From Rickettsia typhi (lineage in GTDB: Bacteria; Pseudomonadota; Alphaproteobacteria; Rickettsiales; UBA1997): a stretch of DNA of 31,873 bases. Made by a program: the position numbers and the translations under genes. Positions 6,273 through 15,586 of this stretch are shown here, one piece after another (position 1 is the first letter of the stretch; every line of letters begins with the position of its first letter). The DNA lies in the NCBI GenBank assembly GCA_945874115.1, contig CAMCFD010000004.1, forward strand, positions 1 to 31,873, read 5' to 3'. The notes under the pieces are model-generated. The model was not told the origin of the DNA. It did no database searches and was given only the letters and a program-made list of their open reading frames with translations.

Positions 6273-7697
6273 ATGTCAGCTAGAAATTTCGATACAAATT
6301 CAACGATTGTGCGTTTTGCACCATCGCCAACCGGCTATTTACATATTGGCGGCGCAAGAACTGCACTTTTCAATTATCTATTTGCCAAGAAAAATGGTGG
6401 AAAATTTTTGCTTCGAATTGAAGACACCGATCAAGCACGCTCTACAAAACCAGCGATTGATGCAATTCTTCAAGGCCTTGACTGGCTTGGTTTAAACCAC
6501 GATGAAGATTTTGTTTTGCAATCACAAAATCAACCGCGACACAAAGAAGTTGCGCTAAAATTGCTTGAAAGCGGCAAGGCTTATTATTGCTATACTTCGG
6601 CGCAAGAACTTGACGAAATGCGCAAAGCGGCCGAAAAAAATGGCGAAGTTTTTCGCTTTAAAAGCCCGTGGCGCGACAAAAATATTGGCGACAACAAGTC
6701 TGAGACAAAACCCACAATTCGCCTTAAAGCGCCACAAACCGGCGAAATGATTGTAAATGATTTAGTGCAAGGCGAAGTTCGCGTAAAATATGAAGAAATC
6801 GATGATTTAGTTTTGCTTCGCGGCGACGAAACCCCAACTTACATGCTTGCGGTCGTTGTCGATGACCACGATATGAACATCACTCACATTATTCGCGGCG
6901 ACGATCATTTCACCAACACTTTCCGCCAAAAAGCAATCTACGAAGCCTTGGGCTGGACAGTTCCGCAGTTCGCCCACATTCCACTAATTCACGGCTCTGA
7001 CGGCGCTAAAATGTCAAAACGTCACGGCGCAACTTCAGTCATCGATTATAAAAAAATGGGATATTTGCCAGAAGCTTTGCGCAATTATTTGCTGCGCCTT
7101 GGTTGGAGTCACGGTGACGCCGAAATTATTTCTGACGAGCAAGCAATTTCTTGGTTCAATTTTGATCATGTCACAAAATCGCCCTCACGCTTTGATTTTG
7201 CTAAGCTTGACAATCTCAACAAACATTACATAAAACAAAAAAGTGAAGCAGAATTATTCGAACTTGTCGCGCCATTTTTGCTTGAAATAAAATCGACGCA
7301 AAATTTCAGCGACCAAGAACGCGAACGAATCACCAAAGCCTTGAAATTTCTCAAAGAAAAACCAAGCAATCTTAAAGAAATCGCGGCTTCGTGCGAAGTT
7401 TATTTCGACAGCGCCAAAAATAATTTCGACGAAAACTCGCGCCAAGTTTTGCAAGAAAAACACCAACTATTGACCGAAATTTGTGATTTATTGGTCAAAT
7501 TAGACATCTGGAACCATGATTCAATCAAAATTGCTCTTTCTAGCTACGCTGAAAAAAACGCGCTTAAAATCAAAGATTTTGGGCCATTGCTAAGACTTGC
7601 ACTAACTTTCTCACCATCATCTGGTGGCGGAATTTTCGATGTGATCGAAGTTTTAGGTAAAACCGAGGTTGAAAAAAGAATTAAAACATCGCATTAA
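6273..7697 (+). CDS. gltX: Glutamyl-tRNA synthetase
   Basis: GltX is a class I aminoacyl-tRNA synthetase that charges tRNA-Glu, and in organisms lacking GlnRS may also charge tRNA-Gln. The 474-aa length is normal. The N-terminal catalytic domain shows RFAPSPTGYLHIGGARTALF with the HIGH-type motif HIGG at 24-27, LRIEDTDQAR, and DDHDMNITHIIRGDDH. The KMSKS-type loop reads GAKMSKRHGATSV. The C-terminal half is the alpha-helical anticodon-binding domain. Many alphaproteobacteria, including Rickettsiales, carry two gltX copies where one mischarges tRNA-Gln for GatCAB to amidate; the sequence alone does not show which this is. The start at 6273 lacks a Shine-Dalgarno motif. The TAA stop is followed at once by an in-frame TAG. 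Confidence 0.95.
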   Translation: MSARNFDTNSTIVRFAPSPTGYLHIGGARTALFNYLFAKKNGGKFLLRIEDTDQARSTKPAIDAILQGLDWLGLNHDEDFVLQSQNQPRHKEVALKLLESGKAYYCYTSAQELDEMRKAAEKNGEVFRFKSPWRDKNIGDNKSETKPTIRLKAPQTGEMIVNDLVQGEVRVKYEEIDDLVLLRGDETPTYMLAVVVDDHDMNITHIIRGDDHFTNTFRQKAIYEALGWTVPQFAHIPLIHGSDGAKMSKRHGATSVIDYKKMGYLPEALRNYLLRLGWSHGDAEIISDEQAISWFNFDHVTKSPSRFDFAKLDNLNKHYIKQKSEAELFELVAPFLLEIKSTQNFSDQERERITKALKFLKEKPSNLKEIAASCEVYFDSAKNNFDENSRQVLQEKHQLLTEICDLLVKLDIWNHDSIKIALSSYAEKNALKIKDFGPLLRLALTFSPSSGGGIFDVIEVLGKTEVEKRIKTSH

Positions 7698-7700
7698 TAG

Positions 7701-8015
7701 GCTTTTGTTTTTAATTGTCGCACATTTATTCTAAACTTCGCAAGAGCAACAAATTCGCGCGCTCAAAAAACAAGGCCGAACTCACACTTTCAAAACCTAA
7801 GATTTAAGCTAATTATAGACGCGCAAAAAAAAGCCTCTCTTCTTGTTAAAAGCGGCAGAGTTTATTACCATGAATCGAAAATGAGTTTTAACCAAGAATT
7901 AAAGCGATGCGACTATTTTGATGATTTACAAAAACTAACCCACGCAAGAAAAGCCATTGTCAACACAAACTGTCGCGAAAAAAAACCAAATAATCTTTTG
8001 CAGACACAATATTAA
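7701..8015 (+). pseudogene. Start-less open frame downstream of gltX, possible gene remnant
   Basis: Directly after the gltX stops, the same frame stays open for 104 codons before TAA at 8013-8015. No ATG occurs until MSFNQELKRCDYF in its second half, and no usual alternative start is evident near the beginning. The translated C-terminal part, including LIIDAQKKASLLVKSGRVYY and LTHARKAIVNTN, looks protein-like. I do not recognise the family. An open stretch this long is uncommon by chance at this base composition, so a decayed or truncated gene is the best guess. This and the short AT-rich remainder to 8052 fill the gltX-lipoprotein gap. Confidence 0.35.
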
Positions 8016-8052
8016 AAGCCGAAGCACTGACCCAAAGGGCGCAAATAAAAAA

Positions 8053-8628
8053 TTAATTTTTAAGAGCTTTTAATAATTTTTCATCATTCAACAAAAATTC
8101 TATCGCTTTTTGAAACGAAATATTTATATTTTTCGCATTCGTTTCTGCAAGTGGAGCCGCTAAAAAATGCCTATTTTCTATGTGACCTCTATAAATTTCT
8201 TTATAACGAACTTGATCATTTTGATTTTTCACTACAGCTTCTAGCGAAGTATTAACTTCTGAGCCAATAGTAAAGAATCCAAAAAGACTTTTATATTTTA
8301 AACTCAAAATCGAAACTTCCAAAATAAGACCTCTATCTTTCGCGATAGAGAAGCCTTTTTTTTCAAAACCATTGGTCAACTCGTCTTTCAAAATTAAAGC
8401 AAGATTTTGATTATTGTTAATGGCAGCAATCTCGGCTATTCCATTGCCACGACGACCAATCACATAGCTATTTTCTCTTTTATCAAAAGTTGCAACTTTT
8501 AAATTAGAATTTTTGCCAATATCAGAAGCAGAAATATTTATTTTTGGAGATATCGCAACATCTTGAGGAATATAAACGCAAGAAATAGCAGAAAGAGAAA
8601 AAGTCAATAAAAGGAGGTATTTTTTCAT
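8053..8628 (-). CDS. YajG-like outer-membrane lipoprotein
   Basis: The 191-aa product starts MKKYLLLLTFSLSAISCVYI, a lipoprotein signal peptide with cysteine 17 after AIS. The mature part resembles the YajG family: early ISPKINISASDIGKNSNLKVATFDKR, then VIGRRGNGIAEIAAI, a central LALILKDELTNGFEKKGF, and late beta-rich sequence around LILEVSILSLKYKS. YajG-type proteins are lipoproteins of unknown function. The reading frame could extend to 8661 from a TTG, but the ATG at 8628 places the signal peptide correctly. AAGGAGG at 8611-8617 is on the opposite strand inside the gene and is not its ribosome-binding site. The gene lies downstream of the 16S rRNA on the same strand, past the processing stem. 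LolD elsewhere in the window is part of the lipoprotein export route. Confidence 0.65.
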   Translation of the reverse strand: MKKYLLLLTFSLSAISCVYIPQDVAISPKINISASDIGKNSNLKVATFDKRENSYVIGRRGNGIAEIAAINNNQNLALILKDELTNGFEKKGFSIAKDRGLILEVSILSLKYKSLFGFFTIGSEVNTSLEAVVKNQNDQVRYKEIYRGHIENRHFLAAPLAETNAKNINISFQKAIEFLLNDEKLLKALKN

Positions 8629-8674
8629 CTGATTGAATATGTGTAAATTTAGGAATCGCAAAACAGAATAAATC

Positions 8675-8723
8675 GTGAATATTAGATGTTTTTAAAAAAG
8701 ATAAAAATAAAGGCGATAGTCGC
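8675..8723 (-). other. 3' half of the 16S rRNA precursor processing stem
   Basis: This segment (begins GTGAATATTAGATG, ends GGCGATAGTCGC on the plus strand) is the reverse complement of 10332-10387 with a few mismatches and a 7-8 nt internal insertion. The two arms bracket the mature 16S gene. Such flanking stems are the RNase III cleavage substrate of bacterial rRNA precursors. Its presence shows that the isolated 16S gene keeps its own processing unit. Confidence 0.85.
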
Positions 8724-8765
8724 GTTTTAATTGGAAAATAGTCCGAAAACTAATTTCTTTCCTTA

Positions 8766-10254
<1,489 letters not shown>

Positions 10255-10331
10255 TGAGTTTGTTCTAGACTTTATAACTCTCATTTCTGGACCCTAAAGT
10301 TCAAAAATAAAGAGATAGTCTTAATATTGCT

Positions 10332-10387
10332 GCGACTATCGCCTTTACTTTTATCTTTTATATGTGTAAAAAACATCTAATATTCAC
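10332..10387 (-). other. 5' half of the 16S rRNA precursor processing stem
   Basis: This arm pairs with 8675-8723 and lies about 80 bases upstream of the mature 16S 5' end. On the plus strand it begins GCGACTATCGCCTTTA and ends ACATCTAATATTCAC. The stretch from 10388 to 10487 is the remaining transcribed leader and shows no further recognisable element. Confidence 0.85.
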
Positions 10388-10487
10388 AATTTTAAACAAC
10401 GTTTTTGAACAAAGAGAACTAAGAATTAAATTCTTGTTTTTTTGAGCATTTCTGCATCAAAAAAGTTTCCGATCAAAAGGGCTAGTA

Positions 10488-10516
10488 ATTCTATAGCGTA
10501 TAAATTTAAATGTCAA
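10488..10516 (-). promoter_or_regulatory. Promoter of the 16S rRNA gene
   Basis: On the minus strand TTGACA (10516-10511), a perfect consensus -35, is followed after 17 bases by TAGAAT (10493-10488). Transcription would begin near 10481, giving a leader of about 225 nt that includes the processing stem arm. This is the best promoter match in the window, as expected for a stable-RNA gene. CarD-family proteins, one of which is encoded at 21616, are known to act at rRNA promoters in other bacteria. The stretch 10517-10598 shows nothing recognisable. Confidence 0.8.
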
Positions 10517-10598
10517 GAGCTATTTTGAAAAAATATTAAGATTTATGCGAGGCCTTATAAATCAAGGGCTCGATAAATGGTTAAACGGGCAATTCGAT

Positions 10599-11621
10599 TT
10601 ATTTTTTCAAATTATTTTGCAAAAACATTAAGAAAATTGTTTTTGGAGAAACGCCAGATTTCGTTTTTAAATCAATTTCGAGATTTTGAATCGCACCAAG
10701 CCAAGAAACAAGAGACTTTAGCTCGGTTTGCTTAAGATGTTTGCGAAATTGAATTTCACTTTTAAAAAACAATTTTTGCGCTTTAACAGATTCTTCAAAA
10801 TCAATGCCTGCAAGCTCTGTGGCACTTTTTGCGTTATAAAGCTTTTGCAAATAATTAGATAAAAATCTGATCATCATAATTGCGTCAAAACCATTTTTAA
10901 AGAGATGATCGCAAGATTTCACGACTTCTTTAGAGTTTTTGGCAACAAAATTATCAACTAAACTGTCAAATGGAATCTCGGCTTGGCCTTGAATCACAAG
11001 GTCTATGGCCTCAATTGTTATTTCTTTTTTATCAAGATAAATTGCGATTTTATTAATTTCAGAAGCAATAATTTGGCGATTTTTTCCGATTTTTTCATAT
11101 AGATATTGCACGATCTCAAAGCCCGAATTTAGGCTATTTCGCGCCAATTGTTGCTCAATAAATTTCTTGATGGTTTTTTCGTCATCTTCATAACAAGCTA
11201 TGCTCGCAAAAAGATTGTGATTTTCAGCAATTTTGCGCAGAGCGCTTGATTTGTCAAGGTCGCCGGCTTGTATCAAAATAAAATTATCACTTTTTGCGAC
11301 TTCGGCCGGATTATTCAAAAGGTCTTTCAAGGCGCTTGCTGCTTGAACATCGCAATCTTTTATGATGATTAATTTTCGACCACCTAACATCGAAAAAGAA
11401 TAAAATTCATCGGCCAAACAGCTTTCTTGCTGGTTAAAACGCTCTTTGTTTAAATGAGCAACCAAGAATTGATCAGATAAATCAGCGACGATTTTTTTGG
11501 CAACCGCGTTAAAGCGACTAGTTATCACGCTGATTTCTGGGCCATAAATCAAGGCTCCAGCGATTTTTTCACTAGAGATTTTGGCGATGTAGCTGTCGAT
11601 TTGGTAATTTGCGATTTTCAT
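10599..11621 (-). CDS. holA: DNA polymerase III delta subunit
   Basis: HolA is the wrench subunit of the clamp loader; it opens the beta sliding clamp. The 340-aa product has the family layout: an N-terminal AAA+-like domain with LIYGPEISVITSRFNAVAKK (a degenerate P-loop region), SFSMLGGRKLIIIKDCD where the family shows SLFGGRRLIxV, then a helical lid and a C-terminal collar domain. The delta subunit lacks a working Walker A motif, which fits what is seen. The length is normal (about 330-345 aa). The ATG at 11621 is the natural start. The acetyltransferase gene upstream ends 68 bases away on the same strand. The 16S promoter lies downstream. Confidence 0.88.
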   Translation of the reverse strand: MKIANYQIDSYIAKISSEKIAGALIYGPEISVITSRFNAVAKKIVADLSDQFLVAHLNKERFNQQESCLADEFYSFSMLGGRKLIIIKDCDVQAASALKDLLNNPAEVAKSDNFILIQAGDLDKSSALRKIAENHNLFASIACYEDDEKTIKKFIEQQLARNSLNSGFEIVQYLYEKIGKNRQIIASEINKIAIYLDKKEITIEAIDLVIQGQAEIPFDSLVDNFVAKNSKEVVKSCDHLFKNGFDAIMMIRFLSNYLQKLYNAKSATELAGIDFEESVKAQKLFFKSEIQFRKHLKQTELKSLVSWLGAIQNLEIDLKTKSGVSPKTIFLMFLQNNLKK

Positions 11622-11689
11622 TATTTAAATAAACTGAGTAATTCGAAATTTACGAAAAATGATAATAAATTTTACTTGCAAGTCAATAT

Positions 11690-12235
11690 TTATGAGCGCG
11701 AATTATTCGCTATTCTATATAAAACATGCGGCGCAAGAAAATGATCTTTATTAATATTTGGGTGCAAAAAATCATCATTTTCGTCTCTTTTCATGCCAAT
11801 TTTTTCCATAACTCTTTGCGATTTTTTATTGATCTTGGCCGCAAATGACACGATTTCTTGAAGATTGATTTTGTTAAATCCATAATCTAAAACCGCTTTT
11901 GCAGCTTCGGTTGCAAAGCCTTGGTTCCATTGATCATGAGCAATTCGCCAGCCAATTTCAACGGCCGGAGTAAACGGCGCTTTAAAATTGACTTCTTTTA
12001 GGCCAACAAAGCCGATAAATTCGCGGGTTTCTTTTTTTTCAAGCGCAAAAAATCCGAATTTATTTTGCGCAATTGATTCGCTTTGCAACACGACAAAATC
12101 TTGAGTTTCAACCAAATCAAGGGTTCGCGGGAAAAATTCCATCACTCTTTCATCGGCGTTAATTTCGGCCAAAAATAAAATGTCATCTTCGTTATAATCT
12201 CGAAGGATTAATCTTGCGGTTTCAATAATAATCAT
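11690..12235 (-). CDS. GNAT-family N-acetyltransferase (RimJ/RimL-like)
   Basis: The 181-aa protein has the Acetyltransf_3 architecture of acetyl-CoA-dependent N-acetyltransferases. It begins IIIETARLILRDYNEDD, a typical RimJ/RimL N-terminus. EIGWRIAHDQWNQGFATEAA holds the acetyl-CoA pyrophosphate-binding loop (QGFATEA). IVSFAAKINKKSQRVMEKIG corresponds to the N-x-x-S-x-x-(V/L)-x-E-K-x-G motif B, and the end HPNINKDHFLAPHVLYRI also fits. Proteins of this type acetylate ribosomal protein N-termini, aminoglycosides or small metabolites; the substrate cannot be inferred. It sits between holA and tilS on the same strand with 68- and 105-base gaps. Confidence 0.88.
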   Translation of the reverse strand: MIIIETARLILRDYNEDDILFLAEINADERVMEFFPRTLDLVETQDFVVLQSESIAQNKFGFFALEKKETREFIGFVGLKEVNFKAPFTPAVEIGWRIAHDQWNQGFATEAAKAVLDYGFNKINLQEIVSFAAKINKKSQRVMEKIGMKRDENDDFLHPNINKDHFLAPHVLYRIANNSRS

Positions 12236-12340
12236 ATTTAGTCATTTAATTATTAATGCAAAATTGTATTATGTGACTTCTGTTTAGTTTTTTCAAGAAG
12301 AACTTTGATTTAGACGCTTAAAAAAGCAAGGTCAGCGATG

Positions 12341-13504
12341 TTATTTAGAAAAGATTTTTTGCAGCAAAGTTCTGAAATAAAAATTTTTCTCACCATTTTG
12401 TTTAAGCAAAAATCTGCCGTCAATAATTTGAGTTTTTTCGTCAAATTTTTGCGCAGGCCTTTCTGGCGGACTTTCTTCGCGATAAATTAACAAAAAGTTT
12501 TGGGGATTTCTTTTGACTTCGTCACTCAACTCAATTTTTGCAATATTATTTTTTGTCAATAACTTTGCCATGCATCCATAAAAATTTTTCTTTTCACCTT
12601 TTTTTAAGCCAAAAATTGATTTTTCAAAATTTTTAAGCCCCTCAAGGCGTGGTTTATAGGAACTTCCACCAATTTCGATCAACACCAAACTTAGAATTTT
12701 TAATGCGATTTTTGGCGATAATTCTTGATATTTTTTCACATCAATTAAAAATGCGCCTTCTTTTTGAAAAATCAAGATTTGACGGGCTTTTTCAAGCAAA
12801 ATTTCATCTTCAGATTCTTTTTTGTCGCTAATAATTTCGCTGAATTTCACGATTCTTTCTTGAATCAGCTCAGATTCGGGCAGCGACGACAAAAATTTGC
12901 GGATTTTATTGCGCAAAAATTTTTCATCTTCGTTTGATTCATCTTCGAAATGCGCGATTTTTTTTGCTTTTAAAAATTGTTGCAACTCACTTTTTTGCGT
13001 TGACAAAAATGGCCGACAGAGCTTGATTTTCTTGTGACTTGAAACTTCTTTCATTTTCGAAAGTCCGTCAATTTGACTTCCGCGAAAAAGACGAATCAGA
13101 AAATTTTCGGCCAAGTCATTTTGGTGGTGCGCTAAAAAAAGATGATCGATTTTTTGTTTGATGCAATAGTCATAAAGCAGACGATAGCGCTCTTCACGAA
13201 GCTTTGCCTCGATATTTGATTTTGGTAATTTTGCGCTCTCAATTGTCAGAATTTCGTGAGCGATTTTATGTTTTTCTAAGATTTTTGAAAGCATCAAAGC
13301 CTCATTTGACGAGCCTTTGCGCATTTTATGATCAACCGTAATTGCGCTAAGCTTAACACCGTGCGCGCGACAAAATTCGTCAAGCGAAAACACCAACGCC
13401 ATCGAATCAACACCGCCCGAAACAGCAACGCCAAGAGTTTTTGGAAGTTTATCAAAATTGCCAGCAAAGAATTTTTCGATCACTTTTTTCATTTCAAAAC
13501 TCAC
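12341..13504 (-). CDS. tilS: tRNA(Ile)-lysidine synthase
   Basis: TilS attaches lysine to C34 of tRNA-Ile(CAU), switching its decoding from AUG to AUA. It is an ATP pyrophosphatase. The PP-loop SGGVDS is at residues 29-34, followed by ITVDHKMRKGS, the conserved HHQNDLAENFLIRLFRGS block, and DESNEDEKFLRNKIR. The 387-aa length is slightly short because the C-terminal TilS domains are reduced. The frame begins with GTG at 13504, overlapping the upstream acetyltransferase stop as GTGA, which suggests translational coupling. An ATG four codons later (13492) is the alternative start. Essential wherever tRNA-Ile(CAU) is used. Confidence 0.94.
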   Translation of the reverse strand: MSFEMKKVIEKFFAGNFDKLPKTLGVAVSGGVDSMALVFSLDEFCRAHGVKLSAITVDHKMRKGSSNEALMLSKILEKHKIAHEILTIESAKLPKSNIEAKLREERYRLLYDYCIKQKIDHLFLAHHQNDLAENFLIRLFRGSQIDGLSKMKEVSSHKKIKLCRPFLSTQKSELQQFLKAKKIAHFEDESNEDEKFLRNKIRKFLSSLPESELIQERIVKFSEIISDKKESEDEILLEKARQILIFQKEGAFLIDVKKYQELSPKIALKILSLVLIEIGGSSYKPRLEGLKNFEKSIFGLKKGEKKNFYGCMAKLLTKNNIAKIELSDEVKRNPQNFLLIYREESPPERPAQKFDEKTQIIDGRFLLKQNGEKNFYFRTLLQKIFSK

Positions 13505-13971
13505 AAATCAAATTTCATTCCTTCGTGACTTGCCACGAAACCTTGTTTTTCATAGAACCTTTTCGCATCAACTCGCGATTTATTTGTCGTCAATTGAATT
13601 ATGGCGCAATCATTTTGGCGCGCGAAATTTTTGATCTCAGACATCATTTTTTCACCGATTTTTTGTCCGCGAAAAGACATTTTAACACGAACCGCCTCAA
13701 TTTGCAACCTTGTTGTTCCTTTAAATGTAAGGCTTGGCATTATTGTTAAATGACAAGTTGTAACAATTTCATCATCGATTTTGCCAATCATTAAATATTG
13801 ATTTTTATCGGACGAGATTTTGGCGAAAGCTTTTTCATAAGCTGACAAGTTGTTTTTATCAAGCGATTCGCGCGATTTTCCTAAATCATCTTGCGTCAAT
13901 AATTCGACGATTGCGCTTAAGTCTGATATTTTGGCGCGCTGAAAAATAATGGGTTTCATAATTGTTTTCAT
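13501..13971 (-). CDS. GNAT-family N-acetyltransferase
   Basis: This 156-aa protein shows the Acetyltransf_1 fold: an N-terminal FQRAKISDLSAIVELL, then EIVTTCHLTIMPSL, and RLQIEAVRVKMSFRGQKIGE, where RGQKIG is the acetyl-CoA loop (Q/RxxGxG/A). The C-terminal half is CAIIQLTTNKSRVDAKRFYE followed by KQGF. The ending GFVASHEGMKFDL is common in small alphaproteobacterial GNAT enzymes. The substrate is unknown. The ATG at 13971 lies two bases after the stop of the 504-aa orphan gene, and the stop overlaps the tilS start, so the three genes form one tightly packed unit. An alternative ATG is at 13959. Confidence 0.87.
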   Translation of the reverse strand: MKTIMKPIIFQRAKISDLSAIVELLTQDDLGKSRESLDKNNLSAYEKAFAKISSDKNQYLMIGKIDDEIVTTCHLTIMPSLTFKGTTRLQIEAVRVKMSFRGQKIGEKMMSEIKNFARQNDCAIIQLTTNKSRVDAKRFYEKQGFVASHEGMKFDL

Positions 13972-13973
13972 AG

Positions 13974-15488
13974 TTAAGATAGCGACATATCTTGACCCGC
14001 TTCCTCTTGGCCAGCAGACGCCGCAGCAGCAGCAACAACTTCTGGACTTCGCTGTGGAACGCCGTATATTGTTTGCGATTCTTTAATTCTATTTCCTCGC
14101 TCACCATTCACAAAAACTATATTTCTGTCAATAATCGAAGATCTAGTTAGGGCATTATCATGAAAAACCTCGCACACAACTTTTTGGACATGCTTTTTTG
14201 TTTTTTCATCACGCTGAAAATTCTCTGTAATTTCTGGATGATATCCATGAAGCGCATCAGGCATGAAACCCCCGTAACCTTCTTCGCTTGGCGCTAAAAT
14301 CTGTTCTTGCAATTCAGGGGCAATTCCCCGCTGACAAAGGGCGAGTGAAGAATCTCTAATCAAACTGATATTTCTAGCTTTCGACCAAACTTGCGCAAAA
14401 ACATCAAGCGCGACGACAGAAGCTAGCGAATGTTTTGCATCAACACCCGCTTCAATTGCGGGCGATTCCATTAATTTTACGTAAATCTGGCGCATAATTT
14501 CTGCACAAAACGCGTCTTTTCTCGAGGTGTGATCATGAATTGGACCAATTTGCGCAAGAAGCTCGGGATTGACAATATAGTGCAAAACTTCTTTCTTGAG
14601 CGGATCGCGACAATTTCTCTCATAAATAGCGCAAACATTAGTTTTTACTTCATGAATTCTGGCCTGATTTCCTTCTTGGCAAGACCAGTGGGCAATAATT
14701 TTAGAAATCATAGACAGAGGCGCAAGAATGCTTTGTTGTGACAACATTCTCATGAAACCATTATAGTCATGCCCTTGAATATCGCCTTTTAATTCATTTG
14801 GGAAAAGTTCGAACATTTTGCAATAAAACTCGCCTAATTCTTTTTCTAACATTTCTAAATTAGCAACATCAACATAGCGAGAAATTTTATGTCTTTCTTC
14901 ATCTTGAATTGACAATAAATTATCCAAAAAACTTATGTTTTTTAACAGCATATTAGCAACATCATAAAACTCAGCTATCGCAATTTCATGAAGCAAATCA
15001 ACGCTCGAAAGACGCTTCAAACATTCGTCCTTAGCCAAATCTGGAGATTGCATAAGTCGCCCCAAATTAAACCCAGTTTTTTGTGATTTTCTAGAACCGG
15101 AGCCGAGAGCAATAAGAAATAAATCGGCATTAGGCAAAGTTGCACATCTGCTAACCATCTCGACATTGCCGCGTCTTAAAGCTTCGAAAAAAATATAATT
15201 ATTATCCGCAGCCGAAAAAGACATTTTATTTGCGACCCTTGACGAAGAAAGTGAACCTTCCAAAGATCGGCCAGAAAATAGCAACGTCAACCGTTCGATT
15301 CCACGCGGCAATTCTTTTTCGATAATATCAAACATTTTAATCGCATCATCAAAATTGCCGAGTCGAACGCACTCTCGAGCAGCTTCATAATTTTCTTCAG
15401 CAATCATCGCCTCTTTTTCTTGCTGGGTTTTGCCCGCAAAAATATCCTCAAGCGTCTCCGTTAATAATCTTTGTGAAAGTTGCGACAT
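13974..15488 (-). CDS. Uncharacterised 504-aa protein, no recognised domain
   Basis: I do not recognise a family. The protein is soluble, with no signal peptide or membrane segment. Residues 34-60 (YEAARECVRLGNFDDAIKMF and onward) resemble a single TPR-like helix pair. Residues 97-115 (NYIFFEALRRGNVEMVSRC) resemble the start of an ankyrin repeat, but neither pattern repeats clearly. The middle is mostly helical and leucine-rich with scattered cysteines. The last 25 residues are alanine-, glycine- and glutamate-rich (VVAAAAASAGQEEAGQD) and probably disordered. It is followed two bases later by an acetyltransferase gene and then tilS. A long intact frame between conserved genes suggests selection. 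A secreted effector is one possibility in a host-associated bacterium, but nothing here proves it. Confidence 0.75.
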   Translation of the reverse strand: MSQLSQRLLTETLEDIFAGKTQQEKEAMIAEENYEAARECVRLGNFDDAIKMFDIIEKELPRGIERLTLLFSGRSLEGSLSSSRVANKMSFSAADNNYIFFEALRRGNVEMVSRCATLPNADLFLIALGSGSRKSQKTGFNLGRLMQSPDLAKDECLKRLSSVDLLHEIAIAEFYDVANMLLKNISFLDNLLSIQDEERHKISRYVDVANLEMLEKELGEFYCKMFELFPNELKGDIQGHDYNGFMRMLSQQSILAPLSMISKIIAHWSCQEGNQARIHEVKTNVCAIYERNCRDPLKKEVLHYIVNPELLAQIGPIHDHTSRKDAFCAEIMRQIYVKLMESPAIEAGVDAKHSLASVVALDVFAQVWSKARNISLIRDSSLALCQRGIAPELQEQILAPSEEGYGGFMPDALHGYHPEITENFQRDEKTKKHVQKVVCEVFHDNALTRSSIIDRNIVFVNGERGNRIKESQTIYGVPQRSPEVVAAAAASAGQEEAGQDMSLS

Positions 15489-15512
15489 ATTCTTTTAATT
15501 TAAACTTAGATT

Positions 15513-15543
15513 AAAATAGTGTCGAAAGCGCGATAATTGTCAA
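15513..15543 (-). promoter_or_regulatory. Possible promoter of the 504-aa orphan gene
   Basis: A perfect TTGACA (15543-15538, minus strand) is followed after 19 bases by TATTTT (15518-15513). The spacing is long and the -10 box imperfect, so the call is weak. The gene starts 25 bases downstream of the -10 box. It would give the orphan-GNAT-tilS cluster its own transcript, separate from recG. Confidence 0.35.
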
Positions 15544-15586
15544 GAATTAATGCCGATGATAATTATAAGCATTTGGCGCAACAAAA

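Noticed and set aside
8611..8617. AAGGAGG, a perfect Shine-Dalgarno sequence
   Set aside because: It is on the plus strand inside the signal-peptide coding region of a minus-strand gene, and no plus-strand gene starts after it.
10418..10448. AAGAATT/AAATTCTT hairpin followed by a T-run on the plus strand, terminator-like
   Set aside because: The stem has almost no GC pairs and no plus-strand gene precedes it. The region is the leader of the minus-strand 16S transcript.
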